Source of the DNA: Candidatus Sumerlaeota bacterium
GTDB lineage: Bacteria; UBP6; UBA1177
Direction of reading: 5' to 3'
DNA length: 11,776 nucleotides
NCBI GenBank assembly: GCA_007136595.1
Contig: SLGQ01000197.1
Span: forward strand, 1-11,776
Shown here: piece after piece, positions 1 through 6,475 of the stretch
Numbering within the stretch: the first letter of the stretch is position 1
Layout: each line of letters opens with the position of its first letter
The notes under the pieces: generated by a model
The model's database searches: none
Told to the model about the DNA's origin: nothing
What the model saw: only the letters and a program-made list of their open reading frames with translations
Position numbers and translations under genes: made by a program

Positions 1-1
1 G

Positions 2-49
2 GGTAAAGAAAGAGATATGTTTTTTGGTGCAATTTTAAGGAAAAACTGA
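2..49 (+). CDS. C-terminal end of an unidentified upstream gene (partial)
   Basis: A reading frame is open from the left window edge and ends at a TGA that shares one base with the ATG of the next gene (TGATG). The 15 visible residues read GKERDMFFGAILRKN. Such an overlap is typical of translationally coupled genes in one operon, which suggests that the S8 peptidase is expressed with an upstream gene. The fragment is too short to identify and could be a chance open frame. Confidence 0.4.
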   Translation, partial: GKERDMFFGAILRKN

Positions 50-1659
50 TGAAAAAATTAGCTTTAAACTTTTTGATAATAATTTTTTGCTCAACTGTTT
101 CAGCTTCAACCCCATATTTTTACCTTGAAAACGGAAAAAAAGTTGTTTTTGAAAGGGAACCTTATGTGAGAAAGTGGCCCGTAGTGAGATCAGGGGGACA
201 GCTCCTTTTTTTAAATGGTGAGATCACTGCAAAGACAGATAAAAAATCTGATCTTGAAGCCCTGAAAAAGATCATCAGTAATAAAAAAGGGATGATAAAA
301 AACATCCATTGCAGAAAAAATATCTGCTACACATCTTTTATGGTTGCCGATGGGTCGGATCCTTTTAAAATTACAGATCACATTCACCGGTCGGGAATTG
401 TAAACTGGGTACAACCCGACTGGAAAGTCAAAGTGAAAACCCGCTCCATCCCTAATGATCCTTTTATTGACTATCAGTGGCATCTGCCGATGATAAATGC
501 ATCAAGAGGTTGGCGAATTTCTTACGGTGAACCATATTCAATAGTTGCAATTCTTGACTCAGGTGTTTCAATAGATCATGAGGATATTAAAGGTAACATT
601 ATCAGAGGTAAAAGTTTTGCCAGGAACCCTGAAACAGGGGTTTCTCCACTTCTTGATGCGAAAGGGTTCCACAACAATCTGGTTGCTGCTCACGGCACTG
701 CCATAGCAGGAATAATAGGTGCAGTTACTGACAACTGGACAGGGATAGCAGGTGTCTGCGGAAAATGTTCTGTAATGCCTGTAAAATTTTTTGATTACTA
801 CGAAGAATACATACAGGTTTCAAGGGTCTTAAATGCTTTTATATGGATGGTTGATAACGGTGCTTCCGTGATCAATAACAGTTGGGGGGAAATTGATGTT
901 GATGGTTCCGGCAACTGTATTTCAATAGTTGAAGATAACTATAGAAACGAAGCTGTTAACTATGCTGCAAAACATGGAAGAAAAGGGTTGGGGACTGTAG
1001 TTGTCTGGGCGGCAGGGAACTCAAGTTGTGATACAGCTTTAAACAGCAACTACAATAACCCGGATATTCTTTTAACCGGTGCAGTTGACAGATACAGTGT
1101 AATGGCTGGATATACTAATTACGGTGACAGAATAGATGTGGCTCTGCCAGATGCTTCTTTTACAACTGACATCCCCGGAGTCAAAGGGATGAATGACTCT
1201 GTTTTCCCTGATTTTCATGATCTTGACTACACTTCCTCTTTCACAGGAACAAGTGCTTCCGCGGCTGTAGCATCGGGGATCGCCGGTCTTATAATAAGTG
1301 TAAACCCTTCTTTAACTTCCAAAGAGGTTTTAAAATGTATGAAAGCTGCGGCAAAACAACCTGAGCAGATCTGTTATATGGATGAATCAGACAGAAAAAG
1401 TCTCAACATCAGTTCCGATCCCGAAAATGACCATAACAAATGTTTCGGATTCGGGGTCATTGATGTTGAAAAAGCCCTGGAAATGGCTGAAAATGGAAAA
1501 TGCGGAAACCCATATAAAGGGTGCAGTGAAAACGATGAATGCCCTGCATATTTTAAATGCAGCAAAGAAAATAACACTTGCGTTGAAGATATATCAAATC
1601 CTCTTCCGAGATATGGTAAAGAAGCCTCCGGAGGCTGCTCGCTTCTTTTTATAAACTGA
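49..1659 (+). CDS. Secreted subtilisin-like serine protease (peptidase S8) with Cys-rich C-terminus
   Basis: Predicted exported endopeptidase of the subtilase family. Residues 1-20 are a signal peptide (Lys-Lys, hydrophobic core, VSAS cleavage region). Residues about 21-130 look like a propeptide. The PNDP motif at 136-139, followed by a QWHL segment, is typical of the start of the mature domain in bacterial subtilases. The catalytic triad is visible: Asp170 in ILDSG, His215 in AHGTAIAG, and Ser402 in GTSAS. The oxyanion-hole Asn is Asn324 in AAGN. After the catalytic domain (to about 480) comes a Cys-rich module with Cys485, 492, 498, 504 and 511, then a short tail holding GGC (Cys530) six residues from the end. 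AAGGA at 37-41, 7 nt upstream, supports this start. The last 14 codons overlap a probable transcription terminator. The family is secure; substrate and final location (periplasm, surface or secreted) are not known. Confidence 0.93.
   Translation: MKKLALNFLIIIFCSTVSASTPYFYLENGKKVVFEREPYVRKWPVVRSGGQLLFLNGEITAKTDKKSDLEALKKIISNKKGMIKNIHCRKNICYTSFMVADGSDPFKITDHIHRSGIVNWVQPDWKVKVKTRSIPNDPFIDYQWHLPMINASRGWRISYGEPYSIVAILDSGVSIDHEDIKGNIIRGKSFARNPETGVSPLLDAKGFHNNLVAAHGTAIAGIIGAVTDNWTGIAGVCGKCSVMPVKFFDYYEEYIQVSRVLNAFIWMVDNGASVINNSWGEIDVDGSGNCISIVEDNYRNEAVNYAAKHGRKGLGTVVVWAAGNSSCDTALNSNYNNPDILLTGAVDRYSVMAGYTNYGDRIDVALPDASFTTDIPGVKGMNDSVFPDFHDLDYTSSFTGTSASAAVASGIAGLIISVNPSLTSKEVLKCMKAAAKQPEQICYMDESDRKSLNISSDPENDHNKCFGFGVIDVEKALEMAENGKCGNPYKGCSENDECPAYFKCSKENNTCVEDISNPLPRYGKEASGGCSLLFIN
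1522..1581 (+). repeat. Small Cys-rich module in the S8 protease (C-x5-C-x5-C-x6-C)
   Basis: Residues 492-511 of the protease carry four Cys spaced C-x5-C-x5-C-x6-C with acidic and Lys residues between them. The same arrangement, C-x5-C-x5-C-x4-C, occurs in the linker of the DUF1566-type protein at 11138-11191. The spacing suggests a small disulfide-bonded knot (EGF- or Dickkopf-like in style) in exported proteins. The fold assignment is inference. Confidence 0.5.
1618..1650 (+). terminator. Probable Rho-independent terminator overlapping the end of the S8 protease gene
   Basis: AAAGAAGC at 1618-1625 pairs perfectly with GCTTCTTT at 1641-1648 and leads into a T-run (1646-1650). The loop contains part of a 14-nt perfect palindrome, AGCCTCCGGAGGCT, at 1623-1636, which could form an alternative inner hairpin. 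The structure lies inside the coding sequence, ending 9 nt before its last base. It separates the protease from the next transcription unit, which has its own candidate promoter. Confidence 0.6.
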
Positions 1660-1672
1660 ATATAAAACAACC

Positions 1673-1700
1673 TTGTAATATTTCAATTTTGATGTAAAAT
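1673..1700 (+). promoter_or_regulatory. Candidate sigma70-type promoter for the foldase-prfB-lgt-rimO operon
   Basis: TTGTAA (1673-1678) and TAAAAT (1695-1700) are separated by 16 bp in the 63-bp gap between the protease stop and the next start codon, directly after the probable terminator. The predicted transcription start would be near 1707, leaving a very short leader. It was found by eye as a consensus match only. Confidence 0.4.
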
Positions 1701-1722
1701 GGCGGGGTATTGAGGAGAGGGT

Positions 1723-2571
1723 ATGATGAAACTTTTTTATGCTGTTTCAGTCGCTGTTGTTTATGTTTTTATTGCGGGCTGTTCATGCACTAAACTTGAC
1801 GATGGAAATATCATATATGTTTTTAAGGGAGAAGTTATATCCCGTTCAGAATTTCAAAGCAGATATAATGTCTGGTTGAGAAGGAGCGGGCTTTCAGATT
1901 CTTATGAAATGAGGAAAAGTTTTTTGTACGGTGAGTTGTCCGACAAGCTTTTATATGAAACGGGACTTAGAGAAGGGGTTGAATATTTCCCCGAAGTTAA
2001 AAATAAAATCGATGAATTCAAGAAAAAGACGATAGTCGAGCATATGAAAAAAAGGGCACAAAAAGAAGTCTACAGTATTGATGATGAAATTGTAAGAAGT
2101 TTTTACCTTGAAAACAAAGAAATGTTCCTCAGAGACAAACTCCACAGACTTTATGCTGTAAGATTGAACAACAAAAAAATGGCTGAAGAAATTGCCAGAC
2201 AATTGAGACAGGGAGGAAGTATCAGACTTCTTTCCGCCCGTTTTTCAACTGATGAAAATCTGTCAAGGAACAATGGCGACTGGGGGCTTTTCAGTAAGGA
2301 TGTAATGGACGATCTGTGGAAAAGAGATGTTCTTGCCGCTTTGCCCGGCGAAATATTGGGACCTTATCTTGACAGCGAGAACTATTACACAATAATTGAA
2401 ATTGCAGGGTATGCCTACAGAAGGCATTTGGGATTTAACAGAGCTTACCCTCTTATTGTTGAAAAACTTGTAAGTATGAAGGGCTCTGAAAAATGGGATA
2501 AATACAGAGATACTATGATGCGGGATTACGGTGCAAAAATAAATCTTGAGAATCTGAACTGGGAGCAATAA
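1723..2571 (+). CDS. Lipoprotein with PpiC/parvulin-type peptidyl-prolyl isomerase domain (SurA/PrsA-like foldase)
   Basis: Predicted periplasmic foldase anchored by a lipid. The N-terminus is a lipoprotein signal peptide with lipobox IAGC (Cys20). Residues about 30-135 form a charged helical region like the chaperone part of SurA/PrsA. Residues about 138-230 match the parvulin fold: a segment with RFSTDENLSRNNGDWGLF (174-190), then a GEILGPYL motif (209-216) and a hydrophobic strand YYTIIEI. The usual GGDLGWF signature is altered to NGDWGLF, so catalytic activity is uncertain and the role may be mainly chaperone. GAGGAG at 1712-1717 could serve either of two adjacent ATGs (1723 or 1726); the shorter form beginning MKLF is equally plausible. 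The stop overlaps the prfB start (TAATG), implying translational coupling. Lgt, which would lipidate Cys20, is encoded three genes downstream. Confidence 0.8.
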   Translation: MMKLFYAVSVAVVYVFIAGCSCTKLDDGNIIYVFKGEVISRSEFQSRYNVWLRRSGLSDSYEMRKSFLYGELSDKLLYETGLREGVEYFPEVKNKIDEFKKKTIVEHMKKRAQKEVYSIDDEIVRSFYLENKEMFLRDKLHRLYAVRLNNKKMAEEIARQLRQGGSIRLLSARFSTDENLSRNNGDWGLFSKDVMDDLWKRDVLAALPGEILGPYLDSENYYTIIEIAGYAYRRHLGFNRAYPLIVEKLVSMKGSEKWDKYRDTMMRDYGAKINLENLNWEQ

Positions 2572-3698
2572 TGAACGACACGATCACCGTCAAAGAACTT
2601 GAGCAGAAAATTGATGAGCTTACAGAAAAATCTGAAATACTTTTCTCTTCTCTGGGTATTAATGCTAAAAGAGAAAAACTGAAAGAAATCGAGCATATGC
2701 TTAATTCACCCGATGTCTGGGCAGACAACATTAAAATGGCGGGTTTAAGCAAAGAAAAGCGGCTTCTTGAAACAGGGGTTGCCCTTTTCAATGAGTTTGA
2801 GTCCAGATCGGAAGAGCTTATCATTGCCAAAGAACTTCTAAAAGAAGATGATTCAATGAAAGAAGAGGCTGCGGCAACACTTGTGGAAGTTGAAAAAATA
2901 CTTTCCAGGATAGAGTTTCAAAAAATGTTAGGAGGGAAAACTGATCCTCTTAATGCAATTTTAAGCATAAATGCGGGAGCCGGAGGGAGAGAGTCACAGG
3001 ATTGGGCGGTCATGCTTTCAAGAATGTATCTCCGGTGGGCTGAAAGGAAAGGGTTTAAAACAGAGATCATTGACAGAGTGACCGGTGATGATGCCGCAGG
3101 ATTAAAAAGTATGACCGTTATCATAGAAGGGGATTACGCTTACGGTTACAGTAAAGCGGAAATCGGTGTTCACAGACTTGTCAGAATATCTCCTTTTGAT
3201 TCAAACAAAAGAAGACACACCTCTTTTGCCAGCATATTTGTAACACCGGAAATAGATGATTCTGTTGAAATTGAAATAGATGAAAAAGATCTGAAAATTG
3301 ATACTTTCAGGGCTGGCGGAGCAGGTGGGCAACATGTTAACACAACCGATTCAGCGATAAGAATAACCCACATTCCAAGCGGGATAGTAGTTCAATGTCA
3401 AAATGAAAGGAGCCAGCATAAAAACAAAGCTACTGCAATGAAAATACTCAGATCTAAAATATATGAAATAGAGATGAAGAAAAAAATGGAAGAATCTGCT
3501 GAAAATGAGAAAAATAAGATGGGGATAGATTTCGGAAGCCAGATAAGAAGTTATGTTCTTCATCCTTATAAAATGGTTAAAGACCATCGGACTGATTTTG
3601 AAACAGGAAATGTAGATGCAGTTCTTGACGGAGATTCACTTCTTGATGATTTTATGGAAGATTATTTATTAAAATACGGGAAAGAAAATGAAAAGTAA
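2571..3698 (+). CDS. prfB: Peptide chain release factor 2 (RF2)
   Basis: Recognises UGA and UAA stop codons in the ribosomal A site and triggers release of the finished peptide. Visible hallmarks are the SPF codon-recognition tripeptide at 207-209 (RISPFDSN, which distinguishes RF2 from the PxT of RF1) and the catalytic GGQ at 252-254 (AGGAGGQHVN), followed by RITHIPSGIVVQCQNERSQH. The N-terminal helical domain 1 spans about 1-110. At 375 aa it is close to the usual 365 aa. Unlike many bacterial prfB genes there is no in-frame TGA and no +1 frameshift site near codon 25; the frame is continuous through SEILFSSLGINAKREKL. The start overlaps the stop of the foldase gene by one base, with GGGAG at 2561-2565 as ribosome binding site. 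The 3' end overlaps the next gene by 11 nt. Confidence 0.96.
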   Translation: MNDTITVKELEQKIDELTEKSEILFSSLGINAKREKLKEIEHMLNSPDVWADNIKMAGLSKEKRLLETGVALFNEFESRSEELIIAKELLKEDDSMKEEAAATLVEVEKILSRIEFQKMLGGKTDPLNAILSINAGAGGRESQDWAVMLSRMYLRWAERKGFKTEIIDRVTGDDAAGLKSMTVIIEGDYAYGYSKAEIGVHRLVRISPFDSNKRRHTSFASIFVTPEIDDSVEIEIDEKDLKIDTFRAGGAGGQHVNTTDSAIRITHIPSGIVVQCQNERSQHKNKATAMKILRSKIYEIEMKKKMEESAENEKNKMGIDFGSQIRSYVLHPYKMVKDHRTDFETGNVDAVLDGDSLLDDFMEDYLLKYGKENEK

Positions 3699-4851
3699 AA
3701 GCCTACTTATTTTCGGGTCAATTTTAATTGCAGCACTTATTGCCTGCTCGGAAATGTTCCTTATTTCCGTTACAGTCAGTTATCCTTTTGATGAAAACAA
3801 TCAGGAAGCAAGCCCCTCACAATATGAAATTGATATAAATGACGGGCTGAACCTTGTTGATGCCACTCTTACCAGACAGACCGTTGATGTTACTCAAAAT
3901 GTTGCGGGTCCGGCAAAAAATGAAATTGAAAACATTGTCAAGAGCGAATTCGGAGATAATACTGAAGTGGAATTCAACATTGAAAACCCCCGGTTTAAAA
4001 CTGACGACTTCATTGATCTGATCGCAGGGAAAAGTATAGAAAAAACCGTTGTCATTGAAACGGTGATAAAACCTGCCGGCTTGCCTGAGGTTAACAGAAA
4101 CTATGAAGAAATCCTTGCGTTCAGCATATGTGATTTTGATCAAAATAATATCTTTGAAGATGCAAAAATCAGGATGGATATCAAAAACATCAATTCTTTC
4201 TGTAAAAAAAGTGAAGAACAAAGGGAAATTGACCTGAAATACTGTCTTGCAAAAGAAAGAACCGAGCAAGAATTAACTGAGGCATGTGTTTTTCTTAAAG
4301 TGCGTCACGAAAATGATGCGATAAACATTGCTCTTTCGGAAGTGGATGACCTTAAAGACTATACCCGTTTTATCAATAAAATTTATTCAGCAACTCTTAA
4401 CGACCTTACTTTTACAGTTCTTGAATCGCCCGATTTTAAAAATGATCAGGTTTCTTCACAATTTATTTTACATGCGGAGTTATTTGCCCAACCGACAGCA
4501 AGATTTCTTCCTGACGGATCCGAATGTTCAGACAAAGAGAACCCCGAATGTCTTTCATACGGGATCAACGATGAGGGAAAAATAGAAAATTATTTTTCCG
4601 ATGATCCTGAAATAAAAGAACAATATCTTGTCGGTTTTTTTGGTGCCGATTCTTTTGAAAAGGAGAGTTCTATTGAACTTCTATACACATATCACGGGAA
4701 GAACATCCTTCAGAAAGCTATAAAAAACCTTGATTTTCAAATCGGGGCAAAAAGTTACTACATCTTTTTTCCCCAAGCCGGACGACCTGAGGGGAAGCTC
4801 TCCATGGATATAAAGGCAAAGCTTTTTTTTACTGTTGAACCGCTTAATTAA
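3688..4851 (+). CDS. Predicted lipoprotein of unknown function
   Basis: I do not recognise this protein. It begins with a lipoprotein signal peptide: Lys-rich start, hydrophobic stretch and lipobox LIAC with Cys20. The mature part (about 367 aa) is rich in Asp, Glu, Asn and Ile/Val, with short alternating strands that suggest beta-sandwich-like domains, and no transmembrane segments. It contains scattered Cys, including a pair in the segment SECSDKENPEC about two-thirds along, which could form a disulfide in the periplasm. The start lies inside the last codons of prfB (11-nt overlap), with a purine-rich GGGAAAG just upstream, so translation is probably coupled. The gap to lgt is only 22 bp. 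The signal and frame are clear; the function is open. Confidence 0.75.
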   Translation: MKSKSLLIFGSILIAALIACSEMFLISVTVSYPFDENNQEASPSQYEIDINDGLNLVDATLTRQTVDVTQNVAGPAKNEIENIVKSEFGDNTEVEFNIENPRFKTDDFIDLIAGKSIEKTVVIETVIKPAGLPEVNRNYEEILAFSICDFDQNNIFEDAKIRMDIKNINSFCKKSEEQREIDLKYCLAKERTEQELTEACVFLKVRHENDAINIALSEVDDLKDYTRFINKIYSATLNDLTFTVLESPDFKNDQVSSQFILHAELFAQPTARFLPDGSECSDKENPECLSYGINDEGKIENYFSDDPEIKEQYLVGFFGADSFEKESSIELLYTYHGKNILQKAIKNLDFQIGAKSYYIFFPQAGRPEGKLSMDIKAKLFFTVEPLN

Positions 4852-4873
4852 TGATTTTGAGCAGGAGTTATAA

Positions 4874-5761
4874 ATGAATCCTTCAAACTATATCATCTGG
4901 GATCCCAATCCGGTATTTTTAACGATAGGACCTTTGGAGCTTAGATATTACGGGCTTTTTTTCGCATTGACAATATTGATCGGATTTTTTCTTTTCAGAA
5001 GGATATTAAGACAATATGGATACAAAGATAAAGTGGCTGATGATTTTTTGATCTGGGGTGTTCTTGGAGTTATTGTCGGAGCCCGTCTTGTTCACTGTTT
5101 TTTTTATGAACCGGACTTTTATCTTTCCAACCCTATTGAAATTCTGAAAATTCACCGGGGCGGTGTTGCAAGTCACGGTGCAACGATCGGATTGATAATT
5201 GCAGTGCTTGTCTTCATAAAAAAGAACAAGATAAAGTTTTTTGAACTTTCAGACGGAATTGTTTTTGCCGCTGCGGTGGGTGCAACGCTTGTAAGGCTGG
5301 GAAACTTTATGAACAGCGAAATAGTAGGAGCAAGAACTACTGTTTCATGGGGGTTTAAATTTCTTAAAAACAGCTCCGATCAACATATTGCCAGAAATCT
5401 TGCAACAGGAAAATGTGACTTGATGGATATTGACTGCCTGATCCAGCATTGGCCCGTAAGACACCCCTCTCAGCTTTATGAAGCGGCGGGCGGTTTAGTC
5501 ATATTGACAGTAATGGTGATCGCTTCTGTGATCTATGCAAAGAAAAAAAGACCCGGATTATATGTGGGAATTTTTCTGACACTATATTTCACTTTCAGGT
5601 TTTTTATAGAGTTCGTTAAAGAACATCAGGTGTTTCAGGAAGGGATAAAAATGGGTCAAATGCTCAGCATACCTTTTGTGATTTTCGGAATATATGCTTT
5701 TTATTATGCTTTTAAAAAGAATGAGCTGCCAAATAAGGAGAGTGGCGATGGTAAAAAATAG
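4874..5761 (+). CDS. lgt: Prolipoprotein diacylglyceryl transferase
   Basis: Inner-membrane enzyme that moves diacylglycerol from phosphatidylglycerol onto the lipobox Cys of prolipoproteins, the first step of lipoprotein maturation. Family residues are in place: Tyr26-Gly27 in the first membrane segment, Gly-Ala-Arg at 69-71, His101 in ASHGATIG, the signature RLGNFMNSEIVG (Arg141, Asn144, Glu149, Gly152), HPSQLYE at 197-203, and Arg242/Glu246 in FRFFIEF. About seven hydrophobic segments fit the known topology. The length of 295 aa is normal. Two Cys (181 and 188) lie in the loop before HPSQLYE. AGGAG at 4863-4867, 6 nt upstream, fixes the start. The gene sits in an operon with two predicted lipoproteins, both likely substrates. 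The end overlaps the next gene by 14 nt. Confidence 0.96.
   Translation: MNPSNYIIWDPNPVFLTIGPLELRYYGLFFALTILIGFFLFRRILRQYGYKDKVADDFLIWGVLGVIVGARLVHCFFYEPDFYLSNPIEILKIHRGGVASHGATIGLIIAVLVFIKKNKIKFFELSDGIVFAAAVGATLVRLGNFMNSEIVGARTTVSWGFKFLKNSSDQHIARNLATGKCDLMDIDCLIQHWPVRHPSQLYEAAGGLVILTVMVIASVIYAKKKRPGLYVGIFLTLYFTFRFFIEFVKEHQVFQEGIKMGQMLSIPFVIFGIYAFYYAFKKNELPNKESGDGKK
5735..5740 (+). promoter_or_regulatory. Ribosome binding site that sets the start of the next gene
   Basis: AAGGAG lies 7 nt before the ATG at 5748. The same frame is open further upstream to an ATG at 5694, but that start has no comparable site and would remove the clear signal peptide from the N-terminus. The site lies within the last codons of lgt. 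Confidence 0.7.
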
Positions 5762-6473
5762 TTTTAAAAAGCTCTTTAGTTTTTACAGGGTTATTTTTAT
5801 ACTATGCTTCATGTTTCAGACATTTCATTTATCTGCTGATCCGATAGTTATACGGGGTGTTGACGGGACATGGCTCCCTGTGCTTGTCACATCATGGACA
5901 GAAAGAAATAACGGTGTCATTCTCAAACCCCACAAAGATATCGATCCCCAAACTTTAAGGACTAAACTGTTAAGTAAATTCCCGAATCTCAACATTGAAA
6001 TAATCAATCGTGATCTTTTCTTTCCTTCTATAAACACTGAATCCCTTTTCTCTTCTATCGGCGGAATAGACATAGGCATTACTTTAAGGACCGATTCAAA
6101 ATCTATTTTTAAAGATCCCCATATTAATATATACAGAGAGGGCGGTGACAAAAAAACTTTAACAGGAGACAATATAATTACCGCAGAAGTTCAGGAGGTC
6201 TCTTTTAATGAGGATGATGGCATCGTTTTTATTGACATCATGATAATGGAAAGAGCTCCGAGGGGAAAGTTCCGCAGGTATTTCGGCAGACAGAGAATAA
6301 AAGTTGTTTATACTTTGAAAGAAAACGGCACTATAGATAAAGATAATGTCCGCAACAAAAAATTCGGCAAATTACTCCTTTTAAAAGAAGGCTCTGTTTT
6401 TTCATTTATTCCTGAAGATATTGACCAGTCTAAAGCATTTATTATATCTGACTACTCTGTAAAGAAATTTTGA
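5748..6473 (+). CDS. Exported protein of unknown function
   Basis: I do not recognise this family. With the start at 5748 (AAGGAG 7 nt upstream) the product is 241 aa and opens with a signal peptide: basic VKNSFKK, a hydrophobic core, and a likely cleavage at LSA-D near residue 30. The mature protein has no Cys and no further membrane segment. It alternates beta-type strands with charged turns and has a very basic stretch, RAPRGKFRRYFGRQR, near two-thirds of its length. It overlaps lgt by 14 nt and ends 2 nt before the rimO ATG, so it is embedded in the operon. A periplasmic or outer-membrane-associated role is inferred from the signal peptide and neighbours only. Confidence 0.72.
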   Translation: MVKNSFKKLFSFYRVIFILCFMFQTFHLSADPIVIRGVDGTWLPVLVTSWTERNNGVILKPHKDIDPQTLRTKLLSKFPNLNIEIINRDLFFPSINTESLFSSIGGIDIGITLRTDSKSIFKDPHINIYREGGDKKTLTGDNIITAEVQEVSFNEDDGIVFIDIMIMERAPRGKFRRYFGRQRIKVVYTLKENGTIDKDNVRNKKFGKLLLLKEGSVFSFIPEDIDQSKAFIISDYSVKKF

Positions 6474-6475
6474 AC

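Noticed and set aside
3817..4269. A 150-codon open frame on the minus strand within the unknown lipoprotein gene
   Set aside because: It lies wholly antisense to a gene with signal peptide and operon support. Its product is a Phe/Ile-rich sequence typical of reverse-strand shadows in AT-rich DNA, and no convincing ribosome binding site was seen.
4790..4830. Inverted repeat TTCCCC/GGGGAA and a nearby T8 run near the end of the unknown lipoprotein gene
   Set aside because: The stem is short, the loop is 16 nt, the T-run is not adjacent to it, and lgt follows closely in the same operon.
5098..5105. T8 runs in lgt and at the start of rimO as possible slippage or frameshift sites
   Set aside because: Both genes are intact in a single frame with all family motifs, and such runs are common in AT-rich DNA. 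There is no sign that a second frame is used.
5694..5747. Upstream start (ATG at 5694) for the exported protein after lgt
   Set aside because: It would overlap lgt by 68 nt, has no good ribosome binding site and would bury the signal peptide. The ATG at 5748 has AAGGAG at ideal distance.
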